Positions 1 to 5,485 of a stretch of DNA of 9,396 nucleotides are shown here, in pieces. Position 1 is the stretch's first letter; the number at the start of each line of letters is the position of its first letter. The DNA comes from Brachyspira pilosicoli (GTDB lineage: Bacteria; Spirochaetota; Brachyspiria; Brachyspirales; Brachyspiraceae), in the NCBI RefSeq assembly GCF_019402445.1, contig NZ_SRZM01000273.1, positions 1 through 9,396 of the forward strand. Reading direction: 5' to 3'. The notes beneath the pieces were generated by a model. The model worked only from the letters and a program-made list of their open reading frames with translations, was not told the origin of the DNA and did not search any database. Made by a program: the position numbers and the translations under genes.

Positions 1-112
1 AAAATGCAGCCTTTTTGGTTCTTTGTGGCAGCAAAAGAACTGGGGGTGTGTACCTTACGGGCACGCTTCGCAGGGGCAAAGCCACCACAAATAAAAACTT
101 AAAAACTATATT

Positions 113-141
113 TTGACAAACTTAAAAATTTTCAGTATATT
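113..141 (+). promoter_or_regulatory. Near-consensus sigma-70 promoter, rightward
   Basis: TTGACA at 113-118 is an exact -35 consensus. It is followed by a 17-bp spacer and TATATT at 136-141 (five of six to consensus). Transcription would begin near 148 and run through the right GC-rich arm. No gene on the plus strand follows within the window, so any product would be a non-coding RNA. The -10 overlaps that of the leftward promoter. Confidence 0.5.
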
Positions 142-162
142 AAAACAATTATATTTTGTCAA
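134..162 (-). promoter_or_regulatory. Near-consensus sigma-70 promoter, leftward
   Basis: On the minus strand TTGACA (157-162) is followed by a 17-bp spacer and TATACT (134-139). It mirrors the rightward promoter: both -35 boxes lie in the 111-120/155-164 inverted repeat and the two -10 boxes share 136-139. Transcription would begin near 127 and run leftward through the left arm and out of the window. Confidence 0.5.
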
Positions 163-226
163 AAATAAATTTATATTTTATATATGTGGCTTTGCCTTTA
201 ACGAAGTACACACCGTGCATACCCCA

Positions 227-303
227 CTTCTTTTATGACCGAAGGAAGTCCTTCAGGGCGACCGTAGGAAGTACCTTTAGGTATGGTATTGGTATAAAAG
301 AAG
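227..303 (+). repeat. Hairpin enclosing a degenerate 22-bp tandem repeat
   Basis: CTTCTTTTAT (227-236) is exactly complementary to ATAAAAGAAG (294-303), giving a 10-bp stem. The loop contains two related units, 237-258 and 260-281. They share GACCG-AGGAAGT and then CCTT-AGG-like sequence, with a few substitutions and one apparent indel. The first unit also holds a small hairpin, GAAGG-AAGT-CCTTC (241-254). This block is the extra material in the right arm of the larger element and has no counterpart in the left arm. It may be a structured RNA segment or a separately inserted repeat. Confidence 0.5.
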
Positions 304-452
304 CGAAACAACTGCATTTTTTACTAAAATTTTGGTATTATCTTATATTCAAGATATATTCTATTAACACATAATAAAATTTTTATATCCAAAAAATTAT
401 AATTTATTTATATTTATAAAAAACTAAAAATGTAAAAAACTATCTCTTTCAC

Positions 453-956
453 TTATTCTATATTTATATCACATTCATAATAATCTGTTTTTATATTATA
501 ATTTCCATTATCCAATTTTAACTCATAACTCTCTTTATCACCCCAAATATTAACTATCTCCTCTTTATTTTTATGTATGATACAATATTTTTTTATATCT
601 CTAATATTTAAATAATATTCATTTTCGTATTTACTTATTTCTATATTTTTATAAATATAAGTTTTTTCTGTATTATTATTCTCTCCCCTACTTAAAAGAG
701 GTGTTAATATAGAAAAATAATTAAAGCTATCAATTATTCCATTTTTTATTTTAATAGAAGCCTTATTAATAGATTTTTCAAACATATTAGAATCTTCTAT
801 ATTCTCCATTACAAATAAATCAAACCTCAAACTATTAACTCTATTTTGAATATTAATATCATTTTCAAGTAAAGATAAAAATTCTTTTGACACCTCTAAG
901 CCGCTTACATATCTTATAATTTCTTCTTCATATTTTTGAACATTATTATCATTCAT
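453..956 (-). CDS. Small acidic protein coupled to sigma-like gene; candidate anti-sigma
   Basis: This is a 167-residue protein that I do not recognise. Its N-terminal 50 residues (EEIIRYVSGLEVSKEFLSLL, then an amphipathic stretch to about 50) resemble in style the helical N-terminal domain of anti-sigma factors. It has no HxxxCxxC zinc motif; its only cysteines are at 125 and 161. It has no transmembrane segment, so it should be cytoplasmic. The C-terminal third (100-167) alternates hydrophobic and polar residues like a beta-rich domain. The start is well supported: ATG 956 overlaps the TGA of the upstream sigma-like gene (ATGA), and a strong AAGGAGAG lies 9 nt upstream. It is the last gene of the five-gene cluster. 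A role as partner or regulator of the sigma-like protein is inferred only from coupling and the N-terminal style. An unrelated function is possible. Confidence 0.75.
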   Translation of the reverse strand: MNDNNVQKYEEEIIRYVSGLEVSKEFLSLLENDINIQNRVNSLRFDLFVMENIEDSNMFEKSINKASIKIKNGIIDSFNYFSILTPLLSRGENNNTEKTYIYKNIEISKYENEYYLNIRDIKKYCIIHKNKEEIVNIWGDKESYELKLDNGNYNIKTDYYECDINIE

Positions 957-1822
957 AGCTTAAAACTCTCCTTTAATTGAGTTTTTATCTTTTTTATAAT
1001 CTTTGTAACGGCATTAACTGTAATATCAAAAAGCTTAGATAAAAAGTCATAGCTAACAGTAACCTTAATAGACTGCAATTTTTTTATTCTCTGTTGTTTT
1101 TTGCTAGCTAAATGTATAGTAAAAATTCCTTTTCTATTATTTTCTGCTATTTGTAAATTGATACTAGCTATAGAATCCTGAAGCTTTATTATATCATTAT
1201 ATTTATGTATATAAGTAGCTCTTGCTTTTTCAATAATAGAATAAGCCTCTTCATAAGAAATATTAAAATAATTCATTAAAGGTTTTGACACAAGATTTAT
1301 AAATAGCTCCAAATTATGCATAAAAAATGTTAGAGAATCTCTATCATTAAAAATACTCTCTATATAATCAAACATTTTCAAACTAATATTTTCTATATCA
1401 TCAGTATCATCAACATAATCGCTTAAAGAATAAGTTTTTGTGTCATATAATACATCATGCAAAGTATATGCCTCTCTATTACAAAGCGGAGCATCTATAG
1501 AAATCTCTTCTACATTGTTATACTTTTCTTTTCTCTTTTTATAATCTGCATAATTTAAATAACTATTTCTTAATGTGTAAGTAAACCAAGTAATAAACTT
1601 AACTTCTGTTTCATTATATTTTAGTATAATATTTTCTATTCTCTCCATATAGTAACAATAAAAATCTAAAGCACTTTCATGATTAACACCAAAAGCCTTT
1701 CTCGGATAATTATAAATATATCTAGATAAATGCTCATTAATCTCTTTTAATGTAATTGCACTCCTAGTAGCTTTATAAATTGATATACTTTTCTTTATAT
1801 ACTTATCATCAATAAGAAACAT
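953..1822 (-). CDS. Divergent sigma-70-like protein
   Basis: This 289-residue protein has a sigma-factor layout. Residues about 50-97 resemble region 2: an acidic/aromatic helix (ALDFYCYYMERIENIILKYN), then VKFITWFTYTLRNSYLNYAD and KKR, matching the usual 'F.TW.....RN...D..R.' pattern of regions 2.2-2.4. The segment SIDAPLCNREAYTLHDVLYD (109-127) is like the linker after region 2 in group 3/4 sigmas. Residues about 255-285 (VSYDFLSKLFDITVNAVTKIIKKIK) look like a region 4 helix-turn-helix. A central insert of roughly 130 residues (130-250) is longer than in typical ECF sigmas and has no motif I recognise. Its ATG lies 8 nt after the dciA-like stop, with AGAGGA in the end of that gene. It probably directs RNA polymerase to a specific set of promoters. 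It could instead be a degenerate sigma fold with another role. Confidence 0.65.
   Translation of the reverse strand: MFLIDDKYIKKSISIYKATRSAITLKEINEHLSRYIYNYPRKAFGVNHESALDFYCYYMERIENIILKYNETEVKFITWFTYTLRNSYLNYADYKKRKEKYNNVEEISIDAPLCNREAYTLHDVLYDTKTYSLSDYVDDTDDIENISLKMFDYIESIFNDRDSLTFFMHNLELFINLVSKPLMNYFNISYEEAYSIIEKARATYIHKYNDIIKLQDSIASINLQIAENNRKGIFTIHLASKKQQRIKKLQSIKVTVSYDFLSKLFDITVNAVTKIIKKIKTQLKESFKL
966..973 (-). promoter_or_regulatory. Strong ribosome binding site inside the sigma-like gene
   Basis: AAGGAGAG reads on the minus strand within the last codons of the sigma-like gene, 9 nt before ATG 956. It fixes the start of the small downstream protein and suggests efficient, coupled but independent initiation. 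Confidence 0.7.
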
Positions 1823-1830
1823 TTTATTAT

Positions 1831-2268
1831 TTAATCCTCTGCCTCAAGTAAAATATTATAAAACTTTTCTCTCATTTTCTCATCTTCTATATTGGATTCT
1901 TTCATAGTTTCATCAGCCCACTTTTTATGTTCTTCAGTGACAATTTTTTTTACATAATTTTTTTTAGTATTATTTTCAAAGTTATTATTAACATCATCTA
2001 TTCTTGTAACAAGATTATAAACTACAATATTAGTTTCGTTTTTTATATTATTGAATATTTTTATTTTATTCATCATAATCTCATTAGCCCATACACTGTC
2101 TATAACATTAACAGTTAAAATGCCATTTCTAAAAAATGAAGGATAGCATATTTTAGATAAAACATCCCCCATAATTATATTCCACTTATTAGCAATTTTT
2201 AAATATGAATATAAATTACTATTTTTTTTATTTGAATATTCATTTAATATATCTATAATCTCTTTCAT
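1831..2268 (-). CDS. dciA: DUF721/DciA-like protein, probable replicative helicase accessory factor
   Basis: This 145-residue protein matches the DUF721 (DciA) pattern. An N-terminal helix leads to 'ANKWNIIMGDVLSKICYPSFF' (about 26-46), then RNGILTVNVIDSVWANEIMMNK (47-68), the hallmark 'G.L.V.V.S..WA.EL' stretch with Trp60. A third short strand/helix around 80-92 completes the domain. In bacteria without DnaC or DnaI, DciA interacts with the replicative helicase DnaB. A charged, helical tail (about 105-145) follows the core domain and is unassigned. No Shine-Dalgarno is visible; the start lies 5 nt after the TPR gene stop, which points to translational coupling. Family assignment rests on the pattern alone, and the helicase role is inferred from the family. 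Confidence 0.75.
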   Translation of the reverse strand: MKEIIDILNEYSNKKNSNLYSYLKIANKWNIIMGDVLSKICYPSFFRNGILTVNVIDSVWANEIMMNKIKIFNNIKNETNIVVYNLVTRIDDVNNNFENNTKKNYVKKIVTEEHKKWADETMKESNIEDEKMREKFYNILLEAED

Positions 2269-2273
2269 AAATA

Positions 2274-3074
2274 TTATTGATTTGTAGTAGTATTATTAGT
2301 ATTCATTGTACTATTAGTATTAATGATATTATTTGTATATATATTATTAGTAACAACTATTTGATTTGTATTTTCCATAGGATTTATTAAATTAACTTCT
2401 GTATCTTCATTATGAGTAGTTTCAACAGTATTAATAACTTTAATATCTTCGTTTGTATATCCTAAATAATTTTTTACTCTGTTTATAGATTCAGCCACAT
2501 TTCTATAGGTTTTATCTATACTATAAACATCTTCATAAATTTTTAGAGCAGATACATAATTTTTATCTCTTTCATAAGTAGCAGCTAGATTAATCATATA
2601 TACAACATTATTAGTACTATAGATATTCGCTTTTAAGAAAGAAGCCTCCGCTAATTTATAATCTTCAGTATAAAGATATAATAAACCTAAAAAATTATTC
2701 ATATAAGCATCATCAGGGTTCAATATAAGAGAATGTCTTACAGGTTCAATAGCCTCATTAGTTTTTCCTAATTTATATAAAGCATACCCCTTTTGAAAAT
2801 AAAGCTTATGAGAAAATCTATTAACTATAATACCATCTCTTGCTACCCTAAGCATATTATTATAATCTTTCATATACATATATGCATTAGCAAGCATTTC
2901 ATAATATTCTATTTTTAATATAGGTGTAGTTTTAATCTCTTCTTCTAACAATTCTGCAGCTTTCTTATAATTTTTAGCTCTATAAAGTCTATATGCATTA
3001 TTAATATTAGAAGCGTCATAGGTAAAACTTAAGCTAAAAAAAACTAAAAATAAAATAACTATTTTAATTTTCAT
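2274..3074 (-). CDS. Exported tetratricopeptide-repeat protein
   Basis: I choose ATG 3074 (266 residues) rather than an in-frame ATG at 3104, because MKIKIVILFLVFFSLSFTYDA is then an N-terminal Sec signal peptide. The upstream start would bury it behind ten extra residues. No lipobox cysteine is present, so it should be periplasmic or loosely surface-attached. About five TPR units follow: roughly 24-53, 56-88, 89-121 (YALYKLGKTNEAIEPVRHSL is typical), 123-155 and 157-189. TPR solenoids bind peptides or proteins; no partner can be named. The last 39 residues are Asn/Thr-rich and probably disordered. The gene overlaps the end of the upstream coiled-coil gene by 11 bp in a different frame. No strong Shine-Dalgarno is seen, so coupling is likely. 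Confidence 0.8.
   Translation of the reverse strand: MKIKIVILFLVFFSLSFTYDASNINNAYRLYRAKNYKKAAELLEEEIKTTPILKIEYYEMLANAYMYMKDYNNMLRVARDGIIVNRFSHKLYFQKGYALYKLGKTNEAIEPVRHSLILNPDDAYMNNFLGLLYLYTEDYKLAEASFLKANIYSTNNVVYMINLAATYERDKNYVSALKIYEDVYSIDKTYRNVAESINRVKNYLGYTNEDIKVINTVETTHNEDTEVNLINPMENTNQIVVTNNIYTNNIINTNSTMNTNNTTTNQ
2277..2393 (-). repeat. Low-complexity Asn/Thr codon tract at the end of the TPR gene
   Basis: The last 39 codons of the TPR gene are mostly AAT/ACT/ACA-type triplets. By count 14 are Asn and 9 are Thr (examples NTNSTMNTNNTTTNQ). At the DNA level this is a degenerate ATTAGTATT-like simple repeat, of the sort that can change length by slippage. It most likely encodes a flexible hydrophilic tail. 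Confidence 0.6.
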
Positions 3075-3906
3075 CTTTTCTAAAACTTTGCAACCTAAAA
3101 TCATTAATCATAGCAGAGGCATAAGCTATAGTAGCATTATAAATATCTTCTTTATTTTTTCCTTTAAAAAATGAATATACCCTCGGAGATTGAGAGCTAA
3201 GAGATTCAGGTAATATAACATTATTTTCAAAGCTATTTTTTAAAACCATCATTTTTATAGAGTTCATTTTATCAATAAAAGAATGAAGTAAAAAACCAGC
3301 CTCTTTTAATATAAACTGTTCAAATCTGCTAGAATTATCTCCCTTATCTAAAGCGTATACATAATCACTAAACATCTCTGGAATGCGTCTTTCTCCTATA
3401 GGAGTAACAAATCTTTGAAGCTTATTATCATAATCTTTCAAAGCAGTTTCTACTATATAATCGCTAGCAGGTCCGCTTGAAAAATATCTTACAACAGAAA
3501 AACATTCATATAACTCTCTAAAAGCCCCATATAAATGCTGAAGTTCATAATCAGCCTTTTCATGCAATTTTGCTTCTGGATATTTTTCTACTGCATTTCT
3601 GAATTTCTCTATCATGTTATCAACTTTCTTCATGAAAGAGTTTTCTTTTGCTTTTTCTTCTTCAGCTTTCTTTCTTTGAGCCTCTTCTTCTTTTTGCATC
3701 AAAGTTGTTTTAATATCTTCTAATATCTTAATCTCTAATAATAAAAAACTAGATAAATCCTGCCTATTTTCTAAAGCCTCTCTATATCTACTATTAAAAG
3801 AATCAACATTATATATTCTAGCACCATATTTTTCAGCACCCTCAGCATAATCTTTTCTAATTTTTGCTAAAGTTGCATTAATTTCTTTATCACTTAAACT
3901 AGGCAT
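3064..3906 (-). CDS. Conserved-looking coiled-coil protein of unknown function
   Basis: This is a 280-residue, soluble, mostly helical protein that I do not recognise. It has no signal peptide or membrane segment. Residues about 55-105 form a charged coiled coil, including QKEEEAQRKKAEEEKAKE. The C-terminal two thirds (110-280) are a helical region with many aromatics, such as LYGAFRELYECFSVVRYF (125-142) and FRLQSF near the end. There are no catalytic motifs I can name. The start is well supported by AGGGGA 7 nt upstream. It is the first gene of the five-gene cluster, and the next gene starts inside its final codons. Its place ahead of an exported TPR protein and replication and transcription factors does not define a role. 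Confidence 0.8.
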   Translation of the reverse strand: MPSLSDKEINATLAKIRKDYAEGAEKYGARIYNVDSFNSRYREALENRQDLSSFLLLEIKILEDIKTTLMQKEEEAQRKKAEEEKAKENSFMKKVDNMIEKFRNAVEKYPEAKLHEKADYELQHLYGAFRELYECFSVVRYFSSGPASDYIVETALKDYDNKLQRFVTPIGERRIPEMFSDYVYALDKGDNSSRFEQFILKEAGFLLHSFIDKMNSIKMMVLKNSFENNVILPESLSSQSPRVYSFFKGKNKEDIYNATIAYASAMINDFRLQSFRKDEN

Positions 3907-3913
3907 ATTAAAA

Positions 3914-3919
3914 TCCCCT
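3914..3919 (-). promoter_or_regulatory. Ribosome binding site of the coiled-coil gene
   Basis: AGGGGA on the minus strand lies 7 nt before ATG 3906. It is the best Shine-Dalgarno at the head of the five-gene cluster, whereas at least two downstream genes appear to rely on coupling. Confidence 0.65.
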
Positions 3920-3947
3920 AATAATTTAATTATGAATTAATCAATAT

Positions 3948-3953
3948 ATTATA
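3948..3953 (-). promoter_or_regulatory. Candidate -10 box for the five-gene cluster
   Basis: TATAAT (minus strand) sits 42 bp upstream of ATG 3906 in the 83-bp gap after the cysteine desulfidase gene. No good -35 is found; the nearest reasonable match is TTTATT at 16-bp spacing. In sequence this AT-rich a TATAAT arises easily, so this is only the most likely promoter position. The gap holds no clear GC-rich terminator, so some read-through from the desulfidase gene is possible. Confidence 0.3.
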
Positions 3954-3989
3954 CAATATTTAAAAAATAAATAAACTAGAAAAAGGAAA

Positions 3990-5261
3990 TTATTTTTCTA
4001 TCATAATATTAAGTATTTCAACATCAGTCGCCTTCATACCCTCTTTAGCCATTCTTCCTATACTATCAATAGTAGCCTCAACATCATCTTTTACAAGTCC
4101 ATCACCAGACTTAAATACTTTTCCATCTTTAGCCATATTAAAAGCAAGTATTCCGCAATCAATAGCTTCAGCAATCTTGGAAGCACAAGAAGATTTAGCT
4201 CCATCACAAACCATTCCACCTATAGTACATAAAGCATTGATTATAGTATCAGATATTTGTTTGTATGTAGCATCATGCAAATAGGCAATACCAGAAGCAG
4301 CACCAGTAGCAGCACATACAACTCCGCAAAATGCTGATAATTTACCTATATGCTTTTTTTGTAAAATAGCTATTAGGTTTGATAAAACTAAAGCTCTATA
4401 TAATTTCTCTTCAGATACTTTTAAATGCGACGCATATTCTATTACAGGAATAGAAGCTGTAATACCCTGATTGCCACTTCCAGAATTTGTAACTACAGGC
4501 ATAGCACATCCGCCCATACGAGCATCAGAACCTGCAGAAGCATAAGCTTTCGCTTTATTTCTTATATCATTTTCTCCATAATATTTTAATAATGTCTTTC
4601 CTATAGAAGCACCATATTCATTGTTAATACCTTCTTTGGATATAGCTGTATTCATATCTATTTGTCTTGATATTACATCTTTTATATCTTCTATTTTTAC
4701 TTCATTAGCAAAAGTGAATATATCTTTAACTGTTAGTGATTCTCTATCTGTATTAGAATCTGAAGAAGAATTATCATCAGATTTAAAAATTTCTTTACCA
4801 TCTTTAATTATCTTTGTAATATTAGTGTGTCCATTTCTTATTTCAACTATAGCACTAGATTTTTTGTTTTTAGCTTCAATAATAATATATAAGTTTTCAA
4901 CATTCTCTATAAGCTCACATTTACAAAAATCTGTTTTAAGTAATTTCTTTGTGTTATCAATATCTTCTTGTTTAATACTGCTTAATACTTCAAGATTTTT
5001 GCTAGCATCGCCTCCAACTATTCCCAAAACAGCTGCAACATCTATCCCTTTTAATCCATTAGAATTAGGAACTGTAACCCCTTTAACATTCTTAATAATA
5101 TTTCCACTGCATTTTACTACAACAGACTCTGGCATATCTCCTAAAACCTCTCTAACTTTAGCTCCAGCAAAAGCTATCGCTATAGGCTCAGTACACCCCA
5201 AAGCAGGAACTAACTCCTCTTTTAAAATATTAATATAATTATCATACAGCTTTTTATCCAT
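3990..5261 (-). CDS. cyuA: L-cysteine desulfidase, UPF0597/CyuA (YhaM) family
   Basis: This 423-residue protein is of the [4Fe-4S] L-cysteine desulfidase family, related to the serine dehydratase alpha domain. These enzymes convert L-cysteine to pyruvate, ammonia and sulfide in the cytoplasm. The N-terminal signature PALGCTEPIAIA (19-30) holds Cys23, the candidate catalytic base. GSDARMGGCAMPVVTNSGSGNQG (244-266) is the glycine-rich serine-dehydratase-like core. Cys312, Cys352 and Cys359 are the likely cluster ligands. Their spacing of 40 and 7 matches what I recall for the Methanocaldococcus enzyme. A Ser/Asp-rich linker (161-175) separates the two halves. Length is normal for the family (about 430). 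ATG 5261 follows GGGGGAA at 6-nt spacing. It is divergent from an amino-acid symporter, which suggests cysteine uptake and breakdown. Related proteins are often annotated as serine dehydratase alpha, so serine activity cannot be excluded. Confidence 0.88.
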   Translation of the reverse strand: MDKKLYDNYINILKEELVPALGCTEPIAIAFAGAKVREVLGDMPESVVVKCSGNIIKNVKGVTVPNSNGLKGIDVAAVLGIVGGDASKNLEVLSSIKQEDIDNTKKLLKTDFCKCELIENVENLYIIIEAKNKKSSAIVEIRNGHTNITKIIKDGKEIFKSDDNSSSDSNTDRESLTVKDIFTFANEVKIEDIKDVISRQIDMNTAISKEGINNEYGASIGKTLLKYYGENDIRNKAKAYASAGSDARMGGCAMPVVTNSGSGNQGITASIPVIEYASHLKVSEEKLYRALVLSNLIAILQKKHIGKLSAFCGVVCAATGAASGIAYLHDATYKQISDTIINALCTIGGMVCDGAKSSCASKIAEAIDCGILAFNMAKDGKVFKSGDGLVKDDVEATIDSIGRMAKEGMKATDVEILNIMIEK

Positions 5262-5267
5262 TTTCTA

Positions 5268-5274
5268 TTCCCCC
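5268..5274 (-). promoter_or_regulatory. Ribosome binding site of cyuA
   Basis: GGGGGAA on the minus strand lies 6 nt before ATG 5261 and supports that start. Confidence 0.65.
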
Positions 5275-5293
5275 AATTTTTTATACAACTTAA

Positions 5294-5321
5294 AGTATAT
5301 ATAGTTTTATATTAAAATCAA
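5294..5321 (-). promoter_or_regulatory. Candidate cyuA promoter
   Basis: On the minus strand TTGATT (5316-5321) and TATACT (5294-5299) are separated by 16 bp. The predicted start is near 5287, leaving a leader of only about 25 nt. That leaves no room for a riboswitch, so control should be by protein binding upstream. Confidence 0.45.
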
Positions 5322-5359
5322 TATATTATTTATATTATTACATTACATAAAAATTGCAA

Positions 5360-5372
5360 ATTTACGGTAAAT
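5360..5372. promoter_or_regulatory. 13-bp palindrome, operator candidate
   Basis: ATTTAC-G-GTAAAT is a perfect palindrome with a one-base centre, in the middle of the control region between the desulfidase and symporter genes. It lies about 40 bp upstream of the proposed cyuA -35. It could bind a dimeric regulator of both genes. No known regulator motif is recognised. Confidence 0.35.
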
Positions 5373-5407
5373 AATATTACTGTTAGTAGTTATTAAATAC
5401 AAAAAAA

Positions 5408-5438
5408 TGTGATTTTTTATTTACTTATTGTGATTTTT
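5408..5438 (+). promoter_or_regulatory. Pair of TGTGATTTTT direct repeats, 21 bp apart
   Basis: TGTGATTTTT occurs at 5408-5417 and 5429-5438, about two helical turns apart, just upstream of the symporter gene. Between them TTTACT (5420-5425) and TATATT (5442-5447) at 16-bp spacing form a weak candidate promoter for that gene. TGTGA resembles a CRP/FNR half-site, but no inverted TCACA partner is present, so any regulator would bind as tandem units. Confidence 0.35.
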
Positions 5439-5474
5439 GTATATATTAGTAATTATAAATTTTTTAAATATTTT

Positions 5475-5480
5475 AAGGAG
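5475..5480 (+). promoter_or_regulatory. Ribosome binding site of the symporter gene
   Basis: AAGGAG lies 5 nt before ATG 5486 and fixes that start. Confidence 0.75.
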
Positions 5481-5485
5481 TAAAA

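Larger units (their letters stand above)
1..320. repeat. GC-rich imperfect inverted-repeat element (intergenic)
   Basis: Two GC-rich arms (about 1-90 and 184-320) flank an AT-rich core and stand out sharply from the surrounding sequence. The arms are diverged inverted copies of one unit. Exact complementary blocks are 1-9 with 312-320 (AAAATGCAG), 33-39 with 228-234 (AAAAGAA), 45-53 with 206-214 (GGTGTGTAC) and 75-85 with 186-196 (GGCAAAGCCAC); the core blocks 111-120 and 155-164 (TTTTGACAAA) also match. The right arm is longer because it carries an extra segment at 237-293. No transposase or convincing protein is present. A frame opening at TTG 156 crosses the right arm but looks accidental. 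I infer a dispersed, non-coding Brachyspira-type repeat from its composition and recall; copy number cannot be judged here. The left end may continue outside the window. The rest of the leader, 321-452, is AT-rich with no feature I can support. Confidence 0.7.

Noticed and set aside
237..281. CRISPR-like repeat
   Set aside because: There are only two degenerate adjacent units, separated by one base rather than by a spacer, and no cas genes are nearby.
156..374. 72-codon plus-strand frame starting with TTG over the right repeat arm
   Set aside because: It begins within the proposed promoter start area, lacks a ribosome site, and its sequence is simply the repeat read through. No domain or composition suggests a protein.
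375..452. Terminator for the five-gene cluster
   Set aside because: Only weak all-AT stems, such as TTATAA pairs, can be drawn; such stems occur throughout this AT-rich sequence.
3075..3104. Upstream in-frame ATG of the TPR gene at 3104
   Set aside because: It would place ten residues before a clear signal peptide and extend the overlap with the upstream gene to 41 bp. ATG 3074 is preferred.
4621..5238. 205-codon open frame on the plus strand, antisense to the desulfidase gene
   Set aside because: The minus-strand gene here has full family motifs and a good ribosome site. The antisense frame is Ser/Leu/Ile-rich, as expected from a shadow of an AT-rich gene.
5262..5485. Possible T-box, SAM or other sulfur-related riboswitch between the divergent genes
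   Set aside because: No conserved core, anti-terminator or GC-rich stem is visible, and the predicted cyuA leader is only about 25 nt long.
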